Shown here in pieces: positions 1-10,725 of a stretch of DNA of 64,000 nt (within the stretch, counting starts at the first letter, position 1; each line of letters opens with the position of its first letter). The notes under the pieces were generated by a model. The model made no database searches, was not told where the DNA came from, and saw only the letters and a program-made list of their open reading frames with translations. This stretch comes from Rhabdophis nuchalis (taxonomy: Eukaryota > Chordata > Lepidosauria > Squamata > Natricidae). Where the stretch lies: positions 18,538,519 to 18,602,518 of the forward strand of contig CM077651.1 in the NCBI GenBank assembly GCA_039707465.1. Direction: 5' to 3'. A program made the position numbers and the translations under genes.

Positions 1-135
1 TACTGCAAGTCTTTAAGAAGATGTTGGATAGCCATTTGTCTGAAATGGTATAAGGCTTCTGGCCTGGACAGGGAGTTGGATTAGATGACCTCCAAGGTCC
101 CTTCCAACTCTGCTATTGTATTATTGTATTTATGA
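1..135 (+). mobile_element. CR1 LINE, 3' end, cut by window edge
   Basis: The stretch reads like the last part of a CR1 3' UTR: 'agaagatgttggatagcc', then 'ggttgga'-like text and the near-invariant 'aaggtcccttccaactctg', ending in a short ATTGT/ATT repeat. The same text recurs at 39.0-39.2 kb, which supports the call. It is non-coding and 5' portions lie outside the window. Confidence 0.85.
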
Positions 136-859
136 GATGGAATGCACTAATAATGTATTCACATTGAATAGATGAAAATTATGAATAGAAATGAACATTG
201 AAAACACCCAAATTTCTCTTGTAAATATCATTTAGTTATCCCATGGACACAAAGGTCTTTATTTTATTTTATTTTTAAATAAAAGAATGAAACAATGCTG
301 ATTCTGCTCTGTTACATGAAAACAGGAATGGACATGCTTTGAAAAAGAGTTGAAAATAGGGCTTCAATCTTAGCATGAACACAGCATTTCTTGGGCATTT
401 ATTGAAGCAGCCTGATTCTTTTCCGTCGGTGGGATTTTGCTGCTTTAAGAATCAAATGATAACTTGCACAACTAGATTCCTTAAAGCAGCAGAAGCTCTT
501 CACTACGTCCCTCTCCTCCACAACCCAGCCTTTGAGAAATTGAAAACAAGCATCAGAACGAAAAGCAGAGAGCATTGTATTGGAAAAGAAATGAAAACTT
601 CCATTCTCTGAGGTTGGTTGTGCAATGGTGATCCTAAGCCTAACAATGAGAACTCTTCAGGAGAACATCTAGGCTCTGAGAACATTAGAAACCAAACATT
701 CAACCTGAGCTACATGTATTATCTGTTATTGGAGGTATGAAAGTATCTTCTCCAAATCATTTTTGAATCATACAAAATATGCTATTCTTTGAATGTTCCT
801 TTCTGGGTATTAAGCCAGGGCTGGTTTAGCTTTTAGAAATCAGTCAAGGTTAGGTATAA
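136..859. other. No feature recognised
   Basis: AT-rich DNA. The 78-codon frame near 375-611 has no family resemblance I can see and no splice or promoter context. Confidence 0.5.
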
Positions 860-988
860 CAGGGCTGTCAAACTGGTGGCCAACGGGCTGGATGCCTTAC
901 ATGCAAGCCACACATATCCTGGCTCTGCAAAGGCAAAAAACATCATGATACGTCATGATACGTAACATGATCAAGTTTGGCACCCATG
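860..988. mobile_element. Small hAT-type nonautonomous element
   Basis: The left end reads CAGGGCTGTCAAACT and the right end, reverse-complemented, reads CATGGGTGCCAAACT, the usual hAT terminal pattern. The flanking octamers AGGTATAA (852-859) and AGGTAGAT (989-996) share their first five bases and fit a decayed 8-bp target duplication. At 129 bp it encodes nothing and would need a transposase in trans. Confidence 0.65.
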
Positions 989-1119
989 AGGTAGATGCTT
1001 AACAACACAAATGCACTCACACGACCTACAAGGGGAATCAGGGAAGGCAAGATATTAGATGTGGTAGTGTGGTTATAGCCCTCTTCCCTGCCCTGGCACA
1101 ATATAGATACAAAAGAATG

Positions 1120-1290
1120 GACCTCGTGAGCTACCATGGAACTTGTAGTTGTCATGGTAACGGCTTCATGGTACTCCACAAGGGGGCTCCCTCTGGTAAG
1201 GGGGGAAATCCAACATTAGAAATTGTGGCAACATTCATGGAAGGAGGTTTGGGATAAATAAATACCGGGCAGCGCCAGGTTATCAGCTAG
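1120..1290. repeat. Unclassified interspersed repeat, copy 1
   Basis: Shares 'ccacaagggggctccctctgg', 'ggataaataaatacc' and 'ggttatcagctagt' in the same order with 6600-6795. The internal 'ataaataaata' could be a TATA-like element of an LTR, but I find no clean ends or target duplication, so class is open. Confidence 0.6.
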
Positions 1291-1357
1291 TTCCATATAA
1301 GTGTGTGTATGTGGGTGTGTGAGACTGTAAATTCTTTGGAATTATAAAGGTGTACAC

Positions 1358-1515
1358 CAGTGGTGGGTTGCAAATGTTTTTGCTACCATTTTGGGGGCAC
1401 GCGTGATGCTTCTGCACATGCGCAGAAGCGTCCAGGTGAGTGGGTGGAGCCTCCCGCTGCCACTACTACCGGTTCAGCCAATCCAGCCTGACCTGGTAGC
1501 TAATACACTTCTGGG
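1358..1515. mobile_element. hAT-like palindromic element, diverged
   Basis: Begins CAGTGGTGGGTTGC, the same terminus as elements at 16.4, 26.7, 56.1 and 62.9 kb, and has an inner 'accggttc' block typical of this set. The right end is decayed, and I infer it from a weak inverted match near 1490-1515. Confidence 0.5.
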
Positions 1516-2298
1516 GTACACCCCTAACAGACTTTTCATATGAAATTTAGGGATTTTATGTAGGCTTACATTTTACCATTTTGTCAGGATCACCTTTGTA
1601 TGAAGAGAATTTCTGTGCCATTAGCCACTGGGCTTCACATAATGTTGCTAAAATTATAAACAAACATTGAAAATAAAATTGGAATATTGCTCTTTGGCTG
1701 TGGTAAAAAAAAAAAATTATCACAGAATTATTGTTTTCAAATAAAACTCTTCTGCAATCATTAGAGAGTACTATATTCATTTTTTAAAAAAATCCCAAAC
1801 TCAGGTTTATACTTAGTCTTCCAGAAATATTACTGCTGAAAGGTTATTTCAATCTTCTTTTCTCAATAGAAGCAGAAAGAGGGGAAAAAAGTAATGATTA
1901 TCTGCTTGGATAAAAGAATATATAAAAATATGACAATTTAATATTAATAGCAAGAGCTAATGATTCCTATACTTCAATCACTTTCATATTGCGTAAATGA
2001 TTAAATCTTACTACTAGTATTAAATTGACATATTTTTATATGTCCTATTGTTGGAGCAGGTAACTATTTTGGTGACAGCTGCAAAACGAAAGGTTTTTTT
2101 TAAAAAAAATGATAAAACTTTTCATACAGTGTTGAAGCTCGTAAGGGAAACAGCAGCATTCATAATTCTCTCTTCTTTTTCCTTCTCTTTTTTTTATTCA
2201 CTAAAATACATAATGAGTATTCTTCCTAATTTAAGCGAAAGAGTTATATAACTTCTTTTCTGCTACTGAAATAAAACTTATTGAATATTCTTTTATTT
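1516..2298. other. No feature recognised
   Basis: AT-rich sequence with homopolymer A and T runs (for example near 1706 and 2093). Open frames are short and unlike any family I know. Confidence 0.5.
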
Positions 2299-2433
2299 CA
2301 GCGTTTCTAAATCATGGCAACGTCTAGATTTGCAAACATTAACTTCCCAAATTGCACGTTATCGTGACTACTGCTGAGAATTCTGGGAGTTGAACTCTCT
2401 ACATCAGGAAAGTGCCAAATTTGGGGATTCACT
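2299..2433. mobile_element. hAT-type small element, diverged
   Basis: Starts CAGCGTTTCTAAATCATGGC and contains 'gagaattctgggagttgaa', the internal block of a common squamate hAT-type nonautonomous family that also appears at 14.56 kb. The right end is decayed and there is no clear target duplication. Confidence 0.5.
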
Positions 2434-2705
2434 TCAAAGTCAATTCCACTGCAGTTTAATTTGATCTTAATTGGTTCCAACTGAAGACAACTTCTGGCTG
2501 GAAGAGGAGTTCAAATTGTATATCTCAAAGAGCTATGATCATCATTTTGACATAGGAACAGAGAAAACGAGTCAGAACAGTGAACATCAAGGTCACAATT
2601 GTCTACACTTAATTATTCAAAACCTCTTTCTGGTTTCATACTGCATTTGGAAAGGCCTAATACTGAACCTAGAGTTTTTGGCATACAAATCACATGCTGT
2701 ATTAC
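2434..2705. other. No feature recognised
   Basis: Short unassigned stretch between an hAT-like element and a solo LTR; an open frame of about 80 codons here has no recognisable motif. Confidence 0.4.
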
Positions 2706-3265
2706 TCTTCTGACCTAGGCTTCCCAAGAGCATGAAGCAAACTCCTTGTCCCCCAAAAAAACCCTTTTATTGATTTACTGTGGATTCTGGTCGTCCACAT
2801 CCAGCAAAGTCTTTCAAGGGAGGATTTAGAGTCACAGACATTATCTGGCTTGAAGAGCTGACAGGCCGATATCTGCAAAACTTGGCAAGGAGTCTCAGAG
2901 AGTCACGAACCAATTAAGCGAACTGATTGTCTCCTGCAAACTCCACTCCATTTTCGCTTCTCTTTTATTTTCTCTGGGAGGGGCCATTTATTGTCCACCT
3001 GTGGCATTACTCCCAAGTCAACCCCTGTTTTTTAGCTATTCCCTTCATCTGGCAACTCTGCGCATGCACACACTGGGAACAGGCTCCAGCTGTCGCCTAC
3101 CTCACTGATGTCTGACTGGCATACGGCTCTGGCCCCCTCTCTGCCTCTGACACAGAGCCCTCATCAGAGCCTTCCCCAGACTCCAGGACTGGCCCATGTT
3201 CCTCCCCAACCCCATCACTGTCCAAATCTGCTGCCAGCTCCGCCGGCCGCTGGCAGGTCACAACA
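2706..3265 (-). mobile_element. Solo LTR, family A, copy 1
   Basis: On the minus strand this starts TGTTGTGACC and ends near CCTAGGTCAGAAG, with an AATAAA-type signal (+ strand about 2760-2770) near the 3' end, as in an LTR R/U5 boundary. It aligns along its length with 3928-4569. A direct repeat GTATTAC sits at both borders (2699-2705 and 3266-3272), though its phase leaves the exact end uncertain. No internal retroviral or retrotransposon genes accompany it, so it is a solo LTR left by LTR-LTR recombination. I cannot tell Ty3/Gypsy from ERV. Confidence 0.65.
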
Positions 3266-3927
3266 GTATTACTGGCCTTTATCCCTTACAGAAAGCTCTT
3301 CATTCTTCTCAGTGGACCTTGAAAGTTTATTTAAAATTTCCAAGGATGCTTTTGGGGACATCATACTATTCTAGACCACATTTTTCAAATTATTACCTTC
3401 ACATATCTTTCCATTTTTGCATAGCAGCTTGCTTTGTTCTGCTGCCTTGGTTTAATTGTGCGTAAGCATCTATTTATAGGATGAAAATCTGAAAGTAGTA
3501 ATGTGTAACTCATAAAAAATTAAGAATGTTCTAAAATGGCCATTAAGTTTGAACCACCCATCTATACAGTACAAGAGTCTGTTCACAGCAACTCTGCATG
3601 ATTTACCACTTACTCCTTTAGAAACTTGCCTAGGTTTTAGTTCTTATTTTGCTTTGAAAGAGATTTGTTTTATCTTACCTTATTTCTGCATGAGTTCCTA
3701 TGAGATCATTCAAACAGTCACTGTCAGTGAAAAGAGAAAATAGAATTATTTCTATGTATTTCTGCTTCACTTTTCTTTCTTCTCATCGACAATAATCAGA
3801 GATTCACACGAAACTACAAACCAGGTAAATTAACTGATAAAAGAGCAATGCAATTCCTGAAGGAATGTATTCTACGGGTTCGGTGCAATGCTAGAAGGAT
3901 CCTGTCCTAAGTATCATAAAAGAGGGC
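3266..3927. other. Spacer between two solo LTRs
   Basis: No primer-binding site, gag/pol motif or recognised repeat is visible, so it does not look like an LTR-element interior. Confidence 0.5.
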
Positions 3928-4569
3928 TGTTCTGATCTAGGCTTCCCCAAAAAGCACACAACATACTCCTGGTCCTAACAAAACCCCTTTTTTTAAACGA
4001 ATGTGACTTTCTCTCATTCACATTTAGCAAAGGCCTGGTAAACAGTCTTTCAAAGGTGACGTTATGACCACGGACCTTATCTAGCTTGGAAAGTTGCTAT
4101 GTAAACATTGTCCAAATGTAGTTCTGTGCAAGGAAAGACTTGGCACAGAGTCTCTGAGATTCACAGACAGATCTTCACACTCCTGAAATGAACTAACCAG
4201 TGAATGAACTAATTGTTTCTTGCAGAAGTCCACTCCCCTTTCACTGCTCTTTTATTTCCTCTGGGAGGGGCCATTCACCCTCCACCTGTGCTTTACTCCC
4301 AAGTCAACCCCGATTTCTTAGTTGTTTTTGTCTTCTGGCAACTCTGCACATGTGCACACTGGGAAATGGCTCCAGCTGATCTTCTGCCTCATTGCTGTCT
4401 AGTTCTGAAGGCAGCTGAGAACTGCCAGATGGCCTTGGCCCTACCTCTACCTCCAACTATGAGCCCTTGTCTGAGCCTTTTCCAGTCTCCAGGACTGTCC
4501 CATGTTCCTCCACAAACTCCTTACTGTCCAACTGCTGCCAGCTCCTCTGGCCGCTGGTGGGCCACAACA
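3928..4569 (-). mobile_element. Solo LTR, family A, copy 2, with 5-bp target duplication
   Basis: Minus-strand ends are TGTTGTGGCC and TCAGAACA, obeying the TG...CA rule. A perfect 5-bp duplication AGGGC flanks it at 3923-3927 and 4570-4574. It matches copy 1 in blocks such as 'ctgggaggggccatt' and 'cccaagtcaacccc' but carries about 80 bp more in the middle. No coding interior remains. Confidence 0.8.
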
Positions 4570-4615
4570 AGGGCCTCTCTGCCTCTGTTAGACATTGGGA
4601 GTCTGGGTCTATGAA

Positions 4616-4985
4616 AATTCGCCACAGTCAACTCACCATGGCCAACTCGTCAATGGCCAATTGGCCACAGCCAACTTGCTGTGAGCCAACTCACCATGGC
4701 CAGCCAAAGGAAACTTGCTGCAGAACAAGAGTTACACTAATATCAAAGAAATGATGGAATAGAATCATTAAAGAAAGAATTCAAAAGGAAGGACAGAATG
4801 AAATGTGAATGGCAAAAATTAAAATACTTTTTATTTATTTTAAATAATTAAATAGAATTGTTAAATTGTCCCACAGAGAGTTTTCCCATGGTGTGTTGAC
4901 TGAAGCAAGTTGAGTATGGTGAATTGATTGGGCAAGTTGGCCGCAGTCAGTTGGCTGTGGCAAGTTGTCCCATTCCAGGGATTCC
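4616..4985. mobile_element. Palindromic foldback element built of short GGCCAACT-type repeats
   Basis: The left arm (about 4616-4735) repeats units like 'ggccaactcaccat' and 'gccacagccaactt'. The right arm (about 4868-4985) carries their reverse complements such as 'aagttggccgcagtcagttg'. A non-repetitive AT-rich core of about 130 bp separates them. Long arms made of degenerate tandem units are the hallmark of foldback-type DNA elements; the class is inference. Confidence 0.5.
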
Positions 4986-6184
4986 TTAGATAATCAAGTA
5001 CGTATCAGGGATGCTGGAAACTGTATATGGCATTAAAGTATATGCCAACTTCTAAATCTTCCCCCAGTAACCAAGTGGCAATCATCACAAACCTTTTATA
5101 ACAAGCATCATGTGATCATTGCACTTGGTTTAACTTTATTTAGTTTAAAAGACGTAGATGGCCAGCCAACTTATGAAATGCAATTCTGGGCAGCTCAAAA
5201 CAATGATAAAGAATTGATATATGAAACATAGTAGCTAGAATAATTCACTATCATATTTTATACCGGCAACAACATTAGATCCTTTGCAACAGTGTGTTGC
5301 AGTTGTACAACAAGGTGTTACCAAGGTGGGCAAGAAGATAACTTGTTTTCTTTGTAGAGAAAAGAACACATGAAGATCAAAACAGCATCTCCTAGGCTGG
5401 GGTTCTATAAGTTATCTTTATTCATGCATACAGATCACTATTCATTAATTTGTCTTACGCAAGTTATTTTCATGTTCTTGTTGCCAGAAAGTTTCAAAAT
5501 ATAGACATTTTCTGTTGAAGAAAGCATAGATTGCCCCAAAATGTTAATAGTTGCTTTCAGCTTGCCAAACACTCATTAATCACCTCCACCTTTGCAAGTA
5601 ACCTCTGTGGGTATTTATAAAACTTTGTTTTGGTCTTTCTAGGCCTAATTCAAACAACCTGGATATAAACAAGATATAAGAACCTTTGCTCATCCCACTT
5701 AAATAACCATAGACACCATATAGTGAAATAAAAGAGAAACCCTTGTCAAATAAATGATTGCAAATCTGTTAATCACTGTGAAGCCTTTCATCTCCCATTA
5801 TGGCTTAGTGCAAAATGCATCAGCTTTTCTCATGACCGCTTATAATCCTTCAAACATGAAGAGGACAAATATTATGTGCTGCTGGGCGAAGGAAACGTGC
5901 TGTTCTGTTTTGGATGGGATTCAAGTAAGAGGTGAAAAGTTAATTCATCAAGCTGTTTCTTTGCAAACAGTGAGTAGAGAGAATATGTTGATGAATCAAC
6001 ATTGGCAGTGCCTTGCTTCAAGTGCTTGAATCACCTGGAAAGCTTTCTGAAAGCTCTAAGTAGATTTATGCCATAAACTGTCCTACAGTCTCCTAGATTT
6101 TTCTTTTTCTTTTATAAGAGATCTTAGAAAGGGAAAACTAGATTACTCACTGGTAGCCCAAAATCAGAAGGTGGAGTAACACTT
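4986..6184. other. No feature recognised
   Basis: About 1.2 kb with no repeat or gene that I can name. A 91-codon frame at 5754-6029 has no recognisable motif. Confidence 0.5.
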
Positions 6185-6300
6185 TTCTAAGTCTTCTTTT
6201 CCTTCACAATCTTCTCCTTCTCCTTCTGCTAAACCTATTGCTTCTCCTAAGCCTTCTTCTAAGCCTTCTCCTAAGTGCTCTCCCTCTCCCATCCTCCTCT
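6185..6300. repeat. CT-rich imperfect minisatellite
   Basis: Polypyrimidine tract with about four tandem variants of 'cttctcctaagc' between 6235 and 6285. Confidence 0.6.
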
Positions 6301-6345
6301 TTTACCATTTCAGGTTTCAAGGGAAATACAAAGTTCTTTTCTAAA

Positions 6346-6346
<1 letters not shown>

Positions 6347-6386
<40 letters not shown>

Positions 6387-6417
6387 GTGTGTGTTTGTGT
6401 GTGTGTGTGTGTGTGTT
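6347..6417. repeat. (CTGT)n followed by (GT)n microsatellite
   Basis: About nine CTGT units run into a GT repeat with one TTT interruption. It adjoins the repeat at 6418-6800 and may be that repeat's 5' boundary. Confidence 0.95.
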
Positions 6418-6800
6418 CCATCATAACTGTGGAATGCCTCAAGCAATCTCAACCACACTTGGTACACAGATGACTTACTCTCTGAAAACAACTACTGTGG
6501 ATGTAAGACACCCCTAATACCCCTTGGAGTGTGTGTTCTGTTAAGATGCAGCCTGTTGTGCCTTAAAATAGCTTCTACCATACTGCCATAAAATGGCTTC
6601 TACTGTACAGTGAAATAGAATTGCCTTGGTAACAGCTTAACAGTATTCCACAAGGGGGCTCCCTCTGGAAAGGGGGAAATCCAACATTAGAAATTATGTT
6701 TGGTCCGGACATTTTCAACAAAATCATGGCTTTTCCTGTCTAATACAGGATTAGGATAAATAAATACCTGGACAATGTCGGGTTATCAGCTAGTAACACA
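6418..6800. repeat. Unclassified interspersed repeat, copy 2
   Basis: Longer copy of the repeat at 1120-1290. It starts next to a GT microsatellite, carries tandem variants of 'aaaatggcttctactgtac' (6560-6620), the 'ccacaagggggctccctctgg' block and 'ggataaataaatacc'. No coding frame. It could be an LTR-derived piece but lacks verified ends. Confidence 0.6.
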
Positions 6801-7716
6801 TAATAAAGCATAAGATTTCATAAGCTATAGTTTATTTTTTCAGATGCTTCCATTGACCCTAATGATGGGAGAAGAATTCATAAATTCTAGACACGTATGT
6901 GGATAGCAAATTTCAAATTGAGTTGATCCCCAACTTCCATAATGAACTCAGAAGTCTCACTCATTTAGATTACATTATTTTCGATTTTAGATTAGATACT
7001 CACTACCTATTTTAGCCCTAATAGAATAATAATAAGTATTTGTAAATAGCATGTTATGAATAGTGTTTTATGTGGAAACAAAAAAAAATGAAGTGAATCT
7101 CTCTGAAGATTGTTGTTTTTCCCCTCTGTGCCAGTCCAAAAAAGGTTTCTAAAATTCCTAAAGATTAAACTTAACTATGTAATTTGCAGTATCATGATTT
7201 TCTAGGTGTTTTTAGTAAGGGTCTTGATGCCTTTTTAAAAGAATTCTTTTTCTAACTGGAGGAAGTGTTTGGTTTCTGTTGACAAAACACTTGACCAGTT
7301 TGTTGATCAATAGCTAACACCGCACTGATAGCTTGTCACTGTCTCATGGTTTTCAACAAATCACAAAGATTAGCTTGCCTCCTACAAGCCTGGATTCAAA
7401 GTGGAAGCCAATAAAACCTGGTGTCTGTCAACCTTGGGAAGTTAGACAGTTGGCAAACAAGATGCTATCATGATTGGCAAATCTATTATTTTCTCACTGT
7501 GTTGAGTGGATCAGCTAAGAGTTGTTTGTTTATTTATTTGTTTGCTTGTTTGTTTTGCATTCTATCTTAACTAAAGGCAATTCAATGTCCATTTATGTAT
7601 TTGTATATTTTTCTTTACTTTTTTAATCTATTAAAATGTTCACTCACATAATGCTCTATATCCTTATTGGTTTTATATGTTTGTTGAGCAACCCATAATG
7701 GTCTGTCTTGCTGATA
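6801..7716. other. No feature recognised
   Basis: AT-rich, non-repetitive by eye, with no coding signature. Confidence 0.5.
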
Positions 7717-7985
7717 ATTATTATTACTATTATTCACATTTGTAACCCGCACCCATCTCACCACAAAGGGACTTGGGGCAGCGAACAGAGATTTAAAATA
7801 AATATACATAAATACAAAATATTACTAAATAATAACTAAATTAAATCAAGACCCTGCTTAAAATAAATTTAAAAACCATAAATTAAAACTTTTATTTGTT
7901 AAAAGACAGTAGGGTGTGGAGTAGTTCATGCTAGACCGGCCAGATGAAAATAGTAAGTTTTTAAGTGCCGGATAATGTTGACCAA
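7717..7985 (-). mobile_element. L2 LINE 3' end, 5'-truncated
   Basis: Minus-strand 3' end: an ATT-type tail at 7717-7736, then a diverged version of the family's GC stem and 'ctagaccggccagatgaaaa', which matches the C-terminus/3' UTR junction of the copies at 29.2 and 34.5 kb. More diverged than those, so an older insertion. Confidence 0.75.
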
Positions 7986-8049
7986 GATCCACAAATATAA
8001 TGGCACAATTCACCCTCCTTGCATCTAAGCTACAATTGAATCAACCACT

Positions 8050-8295
8050 GAGCCGTGGTGCCACAGTAGTTAGAGTGCAGTACTGCAGGCTACTTCTGCT
8101 GAATGCCAACTGCCTGCAATTTGGCTGTTCTAATCTCACCAGGCTGAAGGTTGACTCAGCCTTTCACCCTTCCGAGGTGGGTAAAATGAGGACCCAGATT
8201 GTTGGGGGTAATATGCTGACTCTGTAAACCACTTAGAGAGAGCTGTAAAAGTACTGTGAAGTGTATGTAAATCTAAGTGTTATGGCTATTGCTAT
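8050..8295 (+). mobile_element. tRNA-derived SINE, full length
   Basis: Opens with a tRNA-like head ('gccgtggtgccacagtagtt') holding an A-box-like 'tagttagagtgc' and a B-box-like 'gttctaatc'. The body includes 'ggtgggtaaaatgaggaccc' and 'atatgctgactctgtaaac', and the 3' end is 'gctattgctattat'. This is a common squamate SINE type, transcribed by Pol III from the internal promoter and dependent on a LINE for retrotransposition. Confidence 0.85.
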
Positions 8296-8644
8296 TATCA
8301 TTTTGTGCAATGTATTAAAACATTCAGTAAGGTCCCATGTAATCCTATTCTAGCTCTCCCACAAGGCCTAAATTTAGGTGGGGACTTAGTAGTTAAACAA
8401 TTACTGCTATAATTTATAATATTCTGTCTGCTGTCATCCCTTAATTAGTTTTGTTCTTCACACAGCAAAAGAAGAGGAAGTGGAGATAATAATAGGTAAG
8501 TACTCTGCATTGTCTTTAATATTATTTTTAAATGTATATTTTCGTGGTCAAAGAATGTTTCATGAAGATGACTCAATCACCTGATGTAGAACAATTAATG
8601 TAGGTTACATGCTATTACAAATTTGTTAGAACTTTCTTTAAATA

Positions 8645-8877
8645 AAACTCCCTTTTTATGACCCTGTAATCCCTTAATTTGGGGTAGATCAGAGTGACTG
8701 GATGGATATGAGCATTTACTGACCAGATGCTCTTCCTGATGCCATGCAAAGTTTACAACAGATTTTTTTTTCTTTGCATCCTAGGAGAGAGAAATATTTA
8801 CTGCTATCTAGAATTGAATCCCCAACTTTCTGAGTGGGAGCCAAAAGTCTCCAGTACTAGGCCACCATGCTGCTCTA
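8645..8877 (-). mobile_element. tRNA-derived SINE, second family
   Basis: Minus strand begins 'agcagcatggtggcctagta' (tRNA-like head, B-box-like 'attcaattct') and ends 'ttacagggtcataaaaaggg'. It is the same family as 23839-24083, sharing head, middle ('agagcatc', 'atccatccagt') and tail. Confidence 0.8.
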
Positions 8878-9329
8878 AAGCTTTCTTTAGATATATGTTA
8901 AAAAATAAGCAGTTTGAATACTCATTCAGTTCTCCTTAAAATTCAAAACTTGGTGCCATTACAAGAGATGGTTCATTCTTTTACTGAGGCTCCTCTTACA
9001 GTTGAGTAGCGATATCTACCTTTCACAGGTAGAGGGTAATTTATACCAAGTTTTATGTGCTGTAATCTGCTTTGCATAAACCTCAAAATGGAGAACAGAA
9101 AATGAGTAAATGGGGAGTTGAGGATATCAGAGAAGCTTCATGCACTGTAAATGCCATGAGCTAACATATATGTGCCCTTGCATTATTAATAATGCTTTCT
9201 TTGAAAAACATCAGCAGCTGGAAAAAAATAAGAACGCTGAGTCCCTTAAGGAACATATTAGATAGTTAATTAATGGGTCCAGCTTGGTATATCATGACTT
9301 CTGAATAAGTCTTCATTCATTCGTTCTTC
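8878..9329. other. No feature recognised
   Basis: No repeat or coding signature seen. Confidence 0.4.
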
Positions 9330-9384
9330 ATACCTGTACACCGCCCCGAGTCCCTTCGGGGAGAGGGGGCGGTCTAGAAGTCCA
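9330..9384 (+). mobile_element. L2 LINE extreme 3' end
   Basis: Contains the family stem-loop 'ccgccccgagtccc...gggagagggggcgg' just before a long AAT tail. Only about 55 bp of the element remains. Confidence 0.75.
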
Positions 9385-9640
<256 letters not shown>

Positions 9641-10547
9641 AAACAATAAGACAAAGGCTAATGAGCACATCAATATTATTCAGAAAAGACTAGAAGATAC
9701 CATATGCATTCTTAGAGACAGTATAGCTATTTCAACAATTCTCCATCTTCTTAGATCCTCAAGCATTTAGACATCATTATGCTTTGGGGAATTTTTAGAA
9801 ACTATCAAGGACAGATTTTAGTTTAGCTATTGAGCTCATATATTTTGCAAACATAGTTTGCTATATCTCTGCTATAAGAAATTCATCATGGCAGAAATAA
9901 AGAGCATTTCTTCCCCAACTGGAATCAAGCCAATTTCTGACAATCTACTCTGGATTTGTTTATGTGGCAATAGAAACAATGCTGGGCAGATGTTCTGTCT
10001 GGGCAGCAACAATTCCAGATTGGTGGAATATCTTGCCTACCACCCATCCTGGAAAATCAAACCCAATCAGTTTGCCTGGATGGGTTATTTTGCCCTTATC
10101 AAATGATCATGTATCCTAGCATCCTAGTTGTCACCTACCTGTCTGCCCTGTCACTAGAGGCCACCCTGAATGATTTTATTTTCTCCAACAAGTGCTTAAA
10201 CACTTAAAATCTAAAATTCTTTGTGTTGTCAGGATATTCTCTTGATCTGAAAATGGTTTCTGCTCTCTGTAAAATACTACAAGGGCAGAACATCATTCAA
10301 ATTCTGCCTTATCAAGCAAACTGGAAGCAATGTTCCTGGCATCAAGAAGCAGCGACAAAAAGGATCAAAGATGACTTGCCTTAACATTTTCATTAATAAA
10401 TGAAGTGTTAAAATACACATATCCAATTACATCCTGTAACCTAACTCCCTTTCCTTTCGATAAATCTGATTAATGACACTACATGGAAATCTTAATTATT
10501 AACTCCATTTTTCCTCCCACTCCTTAAACTTGATCTTTGTATTGTTT
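9641..10547. other. No feature recognised
   Basis: No repeat family recognised. The 82-codon frame at 9858-10106 shows no motif. Confidence 0.5.
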
Positions 10548-10725
10548 CAAAGAGAGATCCCATCTGGAACTAAGGAAAAACTTCTTGATAGGGAGAACAA
10601 TTAACCCATGGAATATCTTGCCTTTGACAGTGGTAGGTGATCTACCACTAGTGGTTTTCTAGAAAAGATTGGATAGCCAGTTGTCTGGAATGATATAAGG
10701 ACTCCTACCTTGCAACTGGGAAAAC
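10548..10725 (+). mobile_element. CR1 LINE 3' UTR fragment
   Basis: 'ctggaactaaggaaaaactt', 'gagaacaattaaccca' and 'ggatagccagttgtctggaa' align in order with the CR1 3' regions at 38.9 and 52.5 kb. The terminal 'aaggtcccttcc' block is missing. Confidence 0.75.

Noticed and set aside
2706..4569. LTR-spacer-LTR as one miniature LTR retrotransposon
   Set aside because: Each LTR has its own flanking duplication and the spacer lacks a primer-binding site.
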